Shown one piece after another: positions 33,811 through 52,967 of a DNA stretch of 64,000 nucleotides. This DNA comes from Cavia porcellus. Taxonomy: Eukaryota; Chordata; Mammalia; Rodentia; Caviidae. Where the stretch lies: assembly GCF_034190915.1 (NCBI RefSeq), contig NW_026947509.1:33798767-33862766 (forward strand), read 5' to 3'. Under the pieces are notes generated by a model. The model did not search any database, had not been told where the DNA came from, and saw only the letters and a list, made by a program, of their open reading frames with translations. Both the position numbers and the translations under genes were made by a program. Numbering within the stretch: position 1 is the stretch's first letter; every line of letters starts with the position of its first letter.

Positions 33811-35195
33811 GGAGAGCTGGGGGAGGGGACCTCAGACCAGGGACCCCAGGAGCCAAGAAGGAATCCTTTCTGTTCTGGCTGGTTCTGGTCCCTAGCCCAA
33901 GCCCACCTCTCCTGGGAGCCACAGGCAGGGGCCCGCCATGACCCTCACAGGAGGGGCACCGGGGCTCTGCGCTGACCACCTCACGTCCCCAGCCCCATGG
34001 GCTTCTTGCTGTCTTGTAGCAGGAGCTGAGCTGCCTGTCTGCCTCCTATGGAGCGGTGAACCCAAGGGCCTGGCTGTCACCTTCCTATCCTTCCTGTCTT
34101 CTATTGCCACTGCCACCAATATGTCCGCTCAGTCCCAACCCTGATTCCTTGTCTTCATCAGAAAGAGGAGCACAGAAATCTGGTCCCAACAGCGCCAAGG
34201 CAGGGAGGCTATCATCACGAAACCAATAGTCACAGGACGGGAGGGCGGGAGGACGAGACACAGGATGTACTCAGAACAGAAGTCAAAGGCGAGGCCACTT
34301 CAGATGGGGAGACCCAGGAAGGGCCGCAGGGCGGGACCTGGAAAGCAGTCCGAGTTCCCCTGAGGTCTCTGGGCAGCCGGCTTAGCAAACCTTGAGTGCG
34401 GTGTCTGGGGGTTGCCCTTATATCACTGTGCCTGTACTGTTCAGGTCACTGTCCCCCACCACAGGTCTGCCAGTGAAGAGGGCTTTCTGGCTGCTTCCCC
34501 TCTGGGTCACCTGCTGCCACAGACTGAGGCCCCAGGGTGGAAGGACAGCATGGCCAGTCACAGCATGGTGAACAGGAGGAGGGACGGCTGGGGACAGGAG
34601 CAGGAAGCAGCCAGACCTAGAGGACCTTAGACACACAGGATCAGGGGGTCACTAAGGGCATGGGGCCAGATGTGCCAGCCTGGGGGGTGCCTGGGGGGGC
34701 AGGGGAGGATACCCCTCTCCAGAAAGGGAGGGAGAACTCAGGACCAGAGCCGGGGCCAGAGCCAACGGGGAAGCAGGGGTGATAGTGGGCTGAGATGCTG
34801 CAACCTGGATCTGTGAGCTTCAGGTGCTGGCAGGGGCAGGTGACACCTGGGGCTCGGGGAGGGCAGGGCCCTGTCCACAAAGCAGCATGGAGGGGAAGGA
34901 TGGAGAAGGAGCAGCTGCCAGGGAGGCAGGTGAGGCGGGACGCAGGACAGGCCTCGGAATTCGGGTCCTGACAGGCTCACATGGGTGACACCGTGTGTCC
35001 CTTGATACAAAAAGGCCCCAAGGACCCCTACCACTGTGTGGGAGGGGAGGCCTCATCATGTGTCCTAGTGCACCCTGCCCACACTGGGACAGTCACAGAG
35101 CTCCCTGTCCCCTCCCTCAAAGGACTGGAGGTGACAGGTGAAGGAGACTGTCATAGCTGTTGTTGACACATGTTTGGCTCAAGTTTCTTTATTGG

Positions 35196-35288
35196 ATTTT
35201 TGTTTGTTTGTTTGGTACTGGCGATTGAACTCCTGACCTTGTGCTTGCCAGGCAGGCGCTATGTCACTGAGCTAAATCCCCCGGCCCC
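35196..35288 (-). repeat. ID-type SINE
   Basis: Minus-strand copy with a TTTGTTTGTTTG head, GGTACTGGCGATTGAACTCC and GAGCTAAATCCCCCGGCCCC. Confidence 0.8.
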
Positions 35289-35914
35289 TTCAAGTTTCTT
35301 GAAACAGGAATGTTTTGACATCTTCCTTCCCTCTTTTTTCCTCCTCTTCTTCTCCCTCTTCCTCTCTTTCTTTTTCTTTCTGTACCCTGATCCTCACTGT
35401 CACCTGAGTTTGAGAAGTGTTATGTTGCTGCTGGGCTGCCAAAGGGACCGTGGCTCACACACACACAAGAAGATTGGGACCTTTGCATCCAGGGAAGCAG
35501 GGGTCCAGGGAGCGCAAACACATGGCCCAGAAAAGCAGCAGCTGACCAGATAGGGCAGCACACTCCCAGGTCACCCAGAGGATTACTGGGGACTTGCTGG
35601 CACTCAGTCTCTGGAAGAGGTAACAGACAAAGAGTGTTCTGAGAGGCTGGAGCTGCAGGTGCTGAGGGTCAGCTGTGTCCAGGAAAATGACGTTGGGTCA
35701 GAGCTCCAGAGTGAAGACGGGGGGGACACAGACTGAGAGCACAGAGGACAGCAGGGGCCTCACTGGCCCCACGAAGGGGGCCGGGCTCAGTTATGATGGG
35801 GGAGGAGGGCTTCTGAGGTTGCTGGACAGTGGAAAGGCCAGAAAAGCTCCCCAGACCAGAGGCCCTCAGCAAGGGGCCCAGCTGAGACGTTCATAAACTG
35901 AGCCTGGGGGCAGA

Positions 35915-36292
35915 AGAGCTGTAATCTCAGATCTCTGGGAGGCTGAGGCAGGAGGATTTTAAGTTCTAGCCTGTCCTGGGCAATTTGGTTGTTTAGCAAG
36001 TTCTTCTCTCAAAATAAAAATAAAAAGAGGATGGGGACACAGGTCAGTCAGTGTGAAGGTCCTGTGTTCAATCCCCAGTACCATAAAAAAAAAGAAAGAA
36101 AGAAAGAGAAAAGAAAACAATCCATTTTGTAGCCAGGCACAGTGGTGCCCTCTGACTGTAGAGTCTGGGTACTTTGGAGGCTGAGGCAGGAGGATCACTT
36201 GAATCCAGGAATCGGAGATGAGCGTGGTCAAAATATTGAGACACTGATCCAAACACTGAATGAATGAACAAATGAATCAATTACATAGTAAT
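35915..36292 (+). repeat. Two adjacent SINEs (B1-ID composite and B1-type)
   Basis: A B1-ID composite (about 35915-36112, ending in a GAAA-rich tail) is followed by a second B1-type copy (about 36130-36292) with a GAATGAATGAACAAATGAAT tail. Confidence 0.75.
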
Positions 36293-37624
36293 TTAAAATA
36301 ATTTTAAAAATCCATTTAGCACTGTGACTCACAGGTGGAATAAACTCCAGGAAACCAGGCAGCCAGACAGGGAGGGCCAGGAAATTCAGGGTGGTGTTGG
36401 GCCAGGCCTCTGACAGTGAGTGTACCCCAGAGCCCCAACACCCCTCTCCTAGGAGACACCGGTGTCCAGCAGGACTGACAAGCTCTTCTTCCCCCAAGGG
36501 AGCCATAGCAACAGGGCTGGGAGTGCAGGCCCACGCGATGGGGACCTGTGCCCTGGGGCCTGTCTCCTGCTGCATGCATGTACCTCTCACCGAGAGCCGG
36601 AGCCAGCATGGTGGGGCCGCCCAGCGGCTCCAGGCTTCCTCCACCCCTCCCCATCTCCCTGGCCACTTGGGAGACTCATTTCATTTCTCAAATTAAAAAT
36701 CCATTTTGTGCTGTGAATAATGGATGGATGAGCCCGAAGAGGCTGGGCGGAGGGCAGGAAGACACCACAGGATGTGGGGCAGAGCAGGCTGGACAGCAAG
36801 GAGTCTGGGGGTATCCCTGAGTGACTCCCCCCATTGATGAGTTTTGGGGTACCCTTAGCGAATCCCCAGTCCCCAGGCATCCTTTGTGAGCACTACAATC
36901 TCCCAGGATCCCCAGAGTTGGGGCTGCTGGGTGACCCTTCCCCAGAACCTGGGCTGCCCTTTCTATCTAGGTGGTGGGACCCATCCCCCAACAAGGAGGA
37001 GGGGAGGGCTGGCCCCAAAACCTCTCTCTTTCACCCCTTGTGTCCTGTGGGGCCTTCTCTGTCCAAGACAGTGGGGCACAGGTGTGCTCTGTCATTCTCT
37101 CACTTTGGGGTCTCCTTGGCATTTGGGGAAGAGCCCTGAAATGCTCAAAGAGGGCACAAGAACTGGGGCTCAGGCCCCTGGAGTCCCCTACTCAACTATA
37201 GTGTCACTGTTCCTTTCTGAGAGAGGACAGGAGTGAAGGAGGTGGCAGTCAGGAAGGCTGGGCAGGAGTGACCAGAATCCAGTGGTCAGAGGGTCCCGTC
37301 CCCAGCCAGCTCTAACTGGGCCTGGCTGCTGGCTGGGACCAGGCTGGGGGATCCCGGGCTGGATGTGGAGAAGGTGGCTCTGACCAGGGTGGGAGGCCAC
37401 TGTACCAGACAGGACCCAGGCCTGACAGCCACCTGCTGGGAGCTAGGTAGGGGAGGGTGCAGGATGACCTGAGGCCTGAGGGGGCCCAAGAGCTGAGCTG
37501 GAAGACAGAGAAGGGGAGGGACTAGGGCCTGGGTCCCCATCCTCCCTCCAGAAGCAGGAAAGTCCTGGGGAAGCATGTTTGCCTCTGCGCCTGGCAGTGT
37601 GTGTCAGGGGGAGTCGGCTCCCTG

Positions 37625-37745
37625 AGACAATATCCATTTTTATATTTCTTGGAAATTTCACGGCATTCATTTCAGAGAAAATAAAAGCTGTCATTGCTGG
37701 AGAAATGATACCAATCAGGGCCTGAAAAGGCTGGAAAATTATCCT
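37625..37745. promoter_or_regulatory. Candidate conserved noncoding island upstream of ECEL1
   Basis: About 120 bases of AT-rich, repeat-free sequence lie 1.3 kb before the ECEL1 CpG island. Visible motifs are TTTATATTTCTTGGAAATTTC, ATTCATTTC, GAAATGATACCAATC and GAAAATTATCC. Confidence 0.3.
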
Positions 37746-38559
37746 CCAGGAGATGGAACATCGGAGGGGAAAATGCAGATTAAAAGCACAAAGGGCTGCT
37801 TGGCCGCCGCCCTGCCCTCCCCTCCCCGAGTGGAATCACCATCCTTTGCGTCACTCCATCCCGCCTTGGCAGAATTGATGTGACCAGAGAGGATGTATGG
37901 GGCAGAGAGCACCCTGGGGTGGCCAGAGAGAGTCCCACACTATCCCAAGCAGGGGTGCTGAGATGGACAGAGGATGGGGGGTGGGCAGAGGCCGCCACCT
38001 GAGAACTGGGCCCAGGAGAAACCCCAGGAAGAGTGCCGGGATGGCAAGCTATCTTGCAGCATCCACCGTGTCCTGGGCTTCATCCCAGGAGACACCCTTG
38101 AGGCTGGTCCACAGGCCAGGGAGGCCTGAGGCTTTGGGGGAGGGGTTACCAGGGGTGCTAGAGGGAGAGGGTGGTAGGCTGAGCCGAGAAAACAGAGCCT
38201 CCAGAGAGTGTGCCAGTGCCTCGTGTTCAAGAAGCCCTGGGTTCTGGGTGTCCCTCGTGGCCTGGCTCTGTGAGCTCGGGGTGGAGGAGGCAGAGAGGAG
38301 CTCAGCCTTGGGCAGGAGGGAGGCCCACATTGAAAAGAGGAGTTTCTGTGGAAGGGGTGGTGTCAGCTCCCCCCGACGGCCTGTCTACACCCCGGGATCT
38401 GGAGATGCACTCTGTGCCCGAGGCCTGGCAGCAGGCCGCAAGCGGCAGGCTCCCTCTCTGCTAGACATTTTCTCCCTGCCTGGGGCAGGGACCCTGAGCA
38501 GGGGTGCCGAGGCTGAGGAGGGGCACAGTCTCAGCCTCAGACTCTTGCAGCGCTGCCCT

Positions 38560-39260
38560 CTGGGGCCGCGTGAGGGGAGCGCGGCCAACCAGAACCCCAA
38601 CACAAACGCCGGCCCATCACAGCGGGGTTAAAAGGAAGCCAAGGTCGCGGAGCCCTCTTGGAGCTGAGCTCCAGGGCTGTGGGCCCGGCAGGGATGTCGC
38701 GCGCGCCCCTCGGTCGGCTCTGATCGGAAGCACCGCGTCGGAAGGGACCCCTGCTCTGGGGAGCGCATCCGCGAGCACTGCTCCAGGACATAGCTGGACC
38801 CAGAGTCCCCGAGCCCGAAGCTAGGGCGCGACTCCATCTCCGCAGCCGCGGTCCCCACCTCTACGCCACCGCGGAGCTGACAGGTAGCCGCGAGTCAGGC
38901 AGGAAGCGGGAGGGGCGCGGGGCGGGGGCGGCGGGGAGGGTGGAGCTGCCAGCGCGCCCCCTCCCTGGGGCCGCAGGCTCCTCCGCGGCAGAGGCGGCGC
39001 CGGGCGCACGGAGAGCGCCGCTGCCCGCTCCGCTCCGCCAGGCTCAGTCCCGGCCCGGCCCGGCCCGACCCGCTCCGTCCTCGCCCGAATGATTGCGCAT
39101 CTCCCAGGTAAGTGGACCCCGAGTTCGCCGTGGCCGCGAGCACCACCCCCACCACCTCCGCGGCGACGGCAGCCGCGGCGCCGAGCCTCCTGGCTTTGTC
39201 TGCGTCCCCTCGGCGCTGGTTCTAGCTGCGGCTGCGGCTGCGACTCCCGGGCTCGGCTCT
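38560..39260. promoter_or_regulatory. ECEL1 promoter CpG island
   Basis: A dense CpG stretch with GGGGCGGGG-type boxes spans the putative untranslated first exon. No TATA box stands out, as usual for CpG-island promoters. Confidence 0.65.
38990..39107 (+). other. ECEL1: ECEL1 untranslated exon 1 (3' boundary supported, 5' end unknown)
   Basis: The sequence ends with CTCCCAG followed by the strong donor GTAAGTGG at 39108. It would splice to the acceptor CTCTTCCCGCAG at 40084-40095, making exon 2 start at 40096. The transcription start cannot be read; 38990 is a rough bound. Confidence 0.5.
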
Positions 39261-39299
39261 CGGCGCAGGAGCCTCGCGTCCAGCCTTGCTCCTGGTTCC

Positions 39300-39362
39300 G
39301 TGCGTGTGTGGGTGTGCGCGCGTGTGTGTGCGTGTGTGAGTGTGTGCGCGCGTGTGTGTGCG
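39300..39362. repeat. Alternating purine-pyrimidine (GT/GC)n tract in ECEL1 intron 1
   Basis: About 60 bases of GT/GC alternation (GTGTGTGGGTGTGCGCGCG and similar) lie about 200 bases after the exon 1 donor. Confidence 0.85.
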
Positions 39363-39922
39363 AGAAACTTCGCCCAAGTTTGGATTCCGGGGAGAACCTG
39401 TTGAGGCAGGGAATGGCCCCAGGCGGAGAGGGGCAGAGGATGGAAAACCTGGGGTTCTCAGGGAGGGGGACGTCTCCGGATCCCGCGGTGGACTATGCTG
39501 CGACTTAGGGAAGGAGTGAGTGGGGATTTGGAGCATTGAGCAGACGGGTCCAGGTTCGGACTAGGGGTGGTGCTGCAGATTCCGAGAGGACTATGTTTGT
39601 CGATGCGCTCCCTTTCTTGGGTGATGCTGTCCAGGGTGGAGAACTGGAGGTGGCTTCGAGGTCCGCAGAGACGCTTCTGACCCCGCCTCTTCTCTCCGGC
39701 CTCGCTTTTCCCTTCCCCACCCGGCTGCAGCGGGTCTGGGACAGACAGGCAAGAAGGGGCAGAGAACCTGCAGGCCAGTGAAGGCCTACGGATGCCAGGC
39801 CCATCCCTGTGCCTCTGGTTTTCTGGCAGGGGCCTCCAAGTCTGCAGTGGGCATTGTATGCACAGGACTAAGGGAGACTGGTTCAAGATCCACTGTGGTG
39901 CCAGATGTGCTGGCCCTCTTGA

Positions 39923-46460
<6,538 letters not shown>

Positions 46461-46737
46461 GCCCGGCCGCCTGCTCGCCCGCCCCCCACTGTCCCGCACG
46501 AGTCGATGCCTGCCGGCTGCCGGGCAGGCATGTGCCCTGGCTGCCCCGCTGTGGTTCCCTGACCCTCCCAGCCCTTCCAGCCTGGACCCCTGGCACCCAC
46601 AGTCCCTCACTTCTGGAGGGGCCTGGAGCAGGGGTGGCATGTACTCCGGGACACTGGGAGGAGACTGAGGTCCCTATGCCCCCTGGCTGGATCGTACAGG
46701 CCCTGCCTCCACTGTGTTCCTGCTGCTAAGCCTGGTC

Positions 46738-46743
46738 AATAAA
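46738..46743 (+). terminator. ECEL1 poly(A) signal
   Basis: AATAAA about 280 bases after the ECEL1 stop codon, followed by a GT-containing stretch (GTACTGTCGATGTGG) suited to cleavage. Confidence 0.8.
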
Positions 46744-47569
46744 GCTGCTGTACTGTCGATGTGGCCTCCTCAAGGGACTGAGCCAGCGGGGCTGGATGGG
46801 CTTCTCTAGGGGGTGGTGCTTAGCTGGAAGGACAGCTGGGCCCAGAGAGGACCTTCTTGGCCCCTCAGTTGCTCTGGCTTGGCTGCCTCTATCCCACTTC
46901 CTTGGGCTCTTCTGTTCCCTCTGCCACCTGTTGACTGCACCCTGTCCTTCCCTACAGCCCTGCCCGGGGCTTCCTGGGCAGCCTCATGGCCTGTGACCTA
47001 CACTGCAGGGTTGCACAGTTTGCTGGCACTGGAAGGCAGGAGACGCTTCTGCAGTGTCTCAGCCAGGCTTTGGAGTCCACTTCTGCTCTGGGAAGGGTGA
47101 TTGTGGCTCCTTGTTCCACAGAGTTGGGGTCTGCAGCCTGGAGCAGGGTCTTCTGGGGTGAGGAAGGGAAAGGAGGGATGGGGGGCTGGTGATGGGGCTC
47201 CAGGCATGACGAGGAGAGGAGGAGCCAGAAGTCTTGCCCTGTATGGACACGGCTGCCTGCCCTGCATGCTGCATTGTGGAGGGGGTGCAGCAGGACATCC
47301 TCGTACTGGGGTTCCAGGGTTCCCAGCGTCTGCAGGGATGGGCTCCTGTGCTTCCTTCCTGTCTTTTTCTGTCATGTCAGCTCTCCAGCTAGAGAGTCAT
47401 TTGAAAAGTCCCTGTCATCTGAGCCCTGGGCACATCCACATGTGACCCAAAACAGTGGGGAAAGGGTTGGTGTTCCAAGGCTTGGGGACACTACAAAGGG
47501 AACCTGCTCAGTCCTGGGCACAGAGCTGGCTTAGAGCTGTGTATCAATGGCTCCTGGATAGCACATGTT

Positions 47570-47725
47570 TACCTCCTCCGGGACTAAGGACTGAACTTAG
47601 GGTCTTTGTGCTGAGCTACATCTCTGGTCTTTTTTATTTTTTATTGTGAGTCATGATCAGGCTAAGTTCTAAATTGCCTGGGCTGGGCTCAAATCTGCAG
47701 TCCCCCTGGGATTATAGGTACCTTG
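47570..47725 (-). repeat. Degenerate ID-type and B1-type SINE pair
   Basis: An ID-like fragment (TACCTCCTCCGGGACTAAGG to GCTACATCTCTGGTC) is joined by TTTTTTATTTTT to a diverged B1 fragment. Confidence 0.6.
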
Positions 47726-50501
47726 CCTGGAGTGTGGCATGTTCTTGGAGGTGGTCTGCACCCCATAGCGGTGCTGTATTTCTGGGCCTTTCCTCCTGGT
47801 CTGAGCACATATGTAAAATGTCCCTTGGGCAGCTGGGACAGAAGACAGTCCTCAGGGTCCTGGTGTCCGAGACTATGAACACCCCATTCCTTTGGTCTAG
47901 GATCCTGCTGGGACCAGGGCTCCAGGCCCAGCCCACTCTCTGAGTCCCCAGATCCCTCCTGCTCTGGGGACGTGAGGGGAGGCCGCAGGGGAGGAGTCCT
48001 CAGCAGCATGAAAATTTCTTCTGCACTGTGTGGCAAATGTGGTGGGATGAGAACTCTCCCAGGACGGAGCCCTCCCCGTTCTGTCTGTTCCCTGCCGTGG
48101 AGATGAGGAGGGGAGGGGACCTGCGGTTCCAGCAAGACTGGGCATCTTTATGTGTCACCCAAAGTGCTTTTCCAGGCAGGCCAGAGGAGCGTCCTCTCAG
48201 TGACCCAGGGAGGCGGGGCCAGGAACAGGTCACCCTGATGGCGTCTGGAGGTGGCTGGGTCTTGGCTTCAGAGCCTTCTTGTGATTAGATGTCAGGAGAC
48301 CGTGCAGGGGCTCCGACTGTAGTCGCTTGTGTGGCTGCCAGGCCCTGTGCTTGAGGTGGTCTGTGATTCTCCCAGGGTGGAAGGAAGTGAGAGAGCTCAG
48401 AGCTGCTGCTCACGCAGCCTCAGTTTCCCTCATGTGCTGATCCAGGAAGGCCCTTCCCAGTGATGACATGACTCTGATGGGTTGGCTGCATCCAGGGCCC
48501 CCTACGCAGCAGGCGGCTTATTGGGGTGGTGGAAAGCAATCTCCTGCTCCGCGCTTCATAGCAGGGGAACTTCGGAGCTGGGGGCAGTGAACCGTGCTAA
48601 GCATCCACCTGCATGGCCACGGGCTCACGCCCAGCTCCTGCTTCAGCAGGTCCTCAGGCTGGTGGGTCTCTGCACTGGACCTGATTCTGCTGCCTGCAGC
48701 TTTGATGCCAGGGGTGACTGCCGGTGACCTTGGCGTGGGAGTCTCCCTCTTTAGAGCCAGTGTTCCTTCCTTCCCCAGGAGGGCACAGCTCTCTGGGGTC
48801 CTCCCAGCCCCACCCTGGCCCCATGTGAGCCTGACTCAGGGTCCTCAGCTCTGAGAACACCCAGGATGTCCTTAATGCCGGGTGCCCCCTCTCTGCACAA
48901 AGCCAGGAAGATTCTGAAGCGACTGCGTAGACCGCCCAAGAGGGACGCCAGTGAAGTGGGCTGGGCTGGCTCCAGCTTTTGGTGCAGGGATCTGAGGTAC
49001 TCTAGAGGCTTGGGTGTCTCCTCCTGGCCCCTTGGGTGGGTTGGCCTTGGTCCCCCAATTCCTTTTCTTCCCAGGGTGCTACCCTCACAAGACTGGCTCA
49101 GTCCTAGACTTTGCTGCAGTTTGGGGTGCCCAAAGGCAAGGCCTGTCCAGGTGCTGAGGTCTGCTGGCTCTTTCTCTTCCCACGCCTTGGCTAGCTTGGG
49201 AAGCCCTCCTTTTTTGACTTATTAAAAGGCCCTGGTTTCCCGTCCTCTGCTGGCTCCTGGCTCATCCAGAGGCTGAACCCTCAGTGCACCCCACCATTGT
49301 TCTCTCAGGCCCACTGTGTACCACCTGACCCCAGACTCCGGCTTCCCTTCCCTGTCCAGTGGCCTCTGCCAAGCAAGAATGAAGAGCAATTTCATTTTAC
49401 AGATATGAATTACTTTGTCTCCCACCCTTTGAAAGGCAGAGAAGACCATTTAAAATGATCATTTCCTCTTTTCCTCTCCCTCTGCAAGAGCTACAGGACC
49501 ACATCTGCCCCCTTCCCCCAGCCTGCAGTGGGTTCAAAGGGGGCTGTGAAGAAGCCAGGGTGCCCGGGCTTTGGGTCCAGCCTGCGGCCCTCCAGGTCTT
49601 GGCCACTGCACCGCCATTGATCCACAGGAGGTGGAGCTTGGGAGAGTTTATGGAGAAAAACACAGGTCACCAATCATGCTATTTATAATCCGGCCACTTC
49701 CACAAGGCTCCAGGACAATGCGACTCGCAGCCCATCCTCCCCGGGGAAGTCTTTGCTCCAGAAGCTCACTTGTCATTGCGTTTTGGTGTCCTCAGATTTG
49801 GATGGCATCTGGCTGTCTGAGACCTTGGCAGCAGCTCGGGGAAGGCGGCTCCCCTGTGCTGTGTCCGGGGAAGTAGAGAGCCTGGGTCCTGGTTTGCCAA
49901 GCTCCTTCCCCTTGGAGGTGGCAGCTGTGTCCTGGCCTGGCCTTTGCTGCAGTCCTTGTAACAAGCTGGTGGCCACACCTTGGTATTCTTGTTCTTCTGG
50001 CCCTGTGGACAGTGCCCTGCCTCAGTGCCGGGCCCTTTGGTCCCAGTGCTGTGCGTGAGATGTGGCCAGGCTTGTCCTGGGGTGAGGCTCAGCTCTTGCT
50101 TCTTTGTGTGCTTCCCTGGGTATCTCCAGTGCTGTTCCCACTGGCTGTGACCCCAAGAGCACCTCCCTATGGCAGGTGTCAGCTGTGTCTCAGTGCAGCC
50201 CAGGTGCCCAGCTTGGCACACAGAGCGTGCGCTCCTGTCACAGGATGCCGCTGCCTCCTGCCCTGCTGCCTGCCACCCCCATGTGCCCAGAATGCTGCAT
50301 GGGGCACCCAGTTCAGCCCAGACCCAGCTGGAGTCCAGCGTAAGCTCATCCGGTCAGAAGGCAGCGAGCACCTGACTCTCCCAGCCTCGGCTACCCCCTG
50401 GGACTCCGGCAGTGGCTCGGCTGATTCATCTGGAGGCAGGCAGGTGGCTCCAGGGCCAAGCGCTGTCACACGGTGCTGTTAAACCGCCTGTCTCCTTGCC
50501 T

Positions 50502-50533
50502 ATGCTTTGCATAAATAATAATAATAAAAAATC
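50502..50533. promoter_or_regulatory. AT-rich POU-like motif island
   Basis: CTTTGCATAAATAATAATAAT resembles a POU (octamer/BRN3-type) site followed by an AAT run. It is isolated in GC-rich DNA 4 kb downstream of ECEL1. Confidence 0.25.
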
Positions 50534-51404
50534 TCCCACCTTCCCGTGGGACCAACGGCTTCCTGGGCTGCTGTCAGGGATCTGCATGGCGGAGTCTGAA
50601 GGCAGCCCCTTTGGGGAGCCCCAGCCACATGGGGGTGGGGCTGCTGTGCTTGCTGATAATGACAGTTTGCAAACCTGGTGAGCAAAGAAAGGTCCAAAAC
50701 TGGGATCCAGGGCTTTGTTGCCTTCCTGTTGAGGACAGATGGAGACCTCACCGTTCAGGACAGGGGACAGCTGTTTCCTCCCCGAGGGCTCGGTGGGCAC
50801 GTGGCTGGTTCCCAGGTCCTGAGCCAAGCATCCCCAGCAGGCAAGGGTACAGCTGCCCGTCAGCGCTGTGGTGTGGGGTGTGAATGTGGGAGCTCCGTGC
50901 GGCAGAGGAAGTAGATCCTGGGGTCACTTTAGATCCTGGCCTGAGAATCCTGGCCGCTGCCTGGCAGCCACCTAGAGACTGGGATTCTGGGGCGGCTCCC
51001 TTGAGGGGCCACTGCCTGGCATGTGGATGCTCATGGGGAGAGAGGAGGGTGAGCCTGGCCCCAGCTGGGCCCTCCCAAGAGGCTGCAAGGCAACCCCGGT
51101 TTCCAGCCTGACACTTTCTGTGCCAGCCTCCTACTTTGTGCTGGGTCAGGGCTCCATGTCCAGCTGAGAGCCTCTGGTGCCTGCAGAGTCCCTGCTTGGG
51201 GCTTAGTTCTGCAGGGAGTGAGGTGTCTGTGGTCTCAGAGAGTCCTGTCTGGTCCCCCCTGGCCTACAGTGGCATGCTGGGGCATCTTGCTCTGTGCTGG
51301 GCTGCCTGTTTGCATTGCTTCTGTCATATGCCGTGCAGTGGCCTTGCACAGCAGGCTCCTGTGATCAGAACAGACGCTCCTCAAACTTAATATCCAGCTC
51401 TGCT

Positions 51405-51550
51405 GATTGTGGTGGTGCATTCAGGAGGCTGAGGCAGGAGGATCTGCTATAAAGTCAAGCCCAGCCTTGGCTATGTAGTGAGTTCAAGGCCAGCCTGGAA
51501 TGCACAGTGAGACCCTGTCTCTAAAAACCACCACTGCCAACAACAAAAAT
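51405..51550 (+). repeat. B1-type SINE
   Basis: Plus-strand copy with GGAGGCTGAGGCAGGAGG, a duplicated GGCTATGTAGTGAGTTCAAG unit and a GAGACCCTGTCTCTAAAAA end. Confidence 0.8.
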
Positions 51551-51949
51551 GAATGTTAACCTCCCTGCTGGCACCTGCACCCCTCCGCCAGGCACCAAAG
51601 CCCATGTCATTCTCAGGTGTCCTACAGGAAAGGGCCAGGGAGTCTTGAGCCAGGGGTTGACAGCCCCCCTCTCCTCCCTGCTGGCTCCCTTTCAGTGGAT
51701 TTTGTGATGGGTGTGAGTTAACGGTCTGGCTGAGGAATTATATGATTATATGATCTAGCTTAACCACACTAATCCTCCAGGATGACCAAGTGGATTATAA
51801 AAGATTCCTATAAGGAATCTGCAAATCAACCGCTAATCCACAGCCAGGAGAACCATAAGCGGCTGGGCCAAGGACCCCTGAATTGTGGTGTATGTTCTCC
51901 ATCACCCTGCTACAGATGAGGCAAGATGCTAGCCTTCCACATAAGAAAG

Positions 51950-52075
51950 CAACACTAGCTGGGTGAACATCTGTAATCCGTGCCCTTGGGAGGCTGAGGC
52001 AGGAGGATGGGCTCAAGTGTGAGCCCAAGCTGGGCTACATAGTGAGGCCCCGTGTCAAAGAAAAAAGAAAAGAAA
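51950..52075 (+). repeat. B1-type SINE
   Basis: Plus-strand copy (TAGCTGGGTGAACATCTGTA to GCCCCGTGTCAAAGAAAAAAG). Confidence 0.75.
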
Positions 52076-52129
52076 TGAAAGCAAATAGAGCAAAACTATT
52101 TGAAGCAGGCTCCTCTCCATCACTGCTGA

Positions 52130-52760
52130 TGAAGCTTGAGCCCTGGGTGCCTTGTACCTGGAGATAATTTGTCAACAATGGCATGAAATTCTCACAGTTC
52201 GCAAGGCATTTAAAACAGTGTTCAGAACATGAAGAGAAACCCCCACGTTTTTTTTTTTTTCTGGTGATGTTTAAAGTTATGTGCTGTTTAGCCTGGTACT
52301 TTTTGATATTTCCCTAAGCAATGATAAATATTTGGAAAGCACTTCTAAAGTCTCTTGCATAAGAGCGTAAGAAGACAAAACACCTCCACCAGGCACTCTT
52401 TCTCCTGCAGTAAAAACCTGGCAGAAACAATGAACAGTAAATGATCTGTCGACAAACCGAGAGGCATTTCTTTGCCAGCAAATACTCTGGGAAGACGGGG
52501 AGAAAACATTGCCGTAGACTGGAAGAAATGAGTATTACAGCCAATTACTGAGTGTGGAGTGCGGTGCACAGTTGGCTGAATGTACCGCTGTTTCTAACGC
52601 AGCTCAGCTTAAGGTATTTGCTGGATTCTGTTCTAATAATGAAATACACAAACCATTTTTTTCCAGTGAGCCACTAAAGGAGAGATAGAGCGAAGAAGAT
52701 ATATTGCCAACGGTAAATGCCTTGTTGAATAAAAACAGCGTCAGGTGGGGAAGCTGATTG
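52130..52760. promoter_or_regulatory. AT-rich repeat-poor block, candidate conserved noncoding region
   Basis: About 600 bases of AT-rich unique sequence with motifs such as TCTTGCATAAGAGCGTAAG and TTCTAATAATGAAATACAC, between SINE clusters. No open frame of note. Composition alone suggests possible constraint. Confidence 0.25.
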
Positions 52761-52967
52761 GACGAGCATCCCTGGGGAAGAGCTCCTGGAAAGGGTTTTT
52801 ATAAGGATTCTGGGTAGCAGGGCACTGAGGTGTCATCACCCACAAAACTTAACCATTGGTTCACCCGTGGTCAGGTGTTACAGGAAGAAGTAGAGGCCGC
52901 CAGCCACAGCAAATGCGACCATGAGTGGAGTTAATCTTATAAAACCAAGGTTGTCCTATTAAAGGAG

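Noticed and set aside
37897..38631. 244-codon plus-strand open frame upstream of ECEL1
   Set aside because: Chance open frame leading into a CpG island; no domain, no family resemblance, not joined to ECEL1 by a clear splice site.
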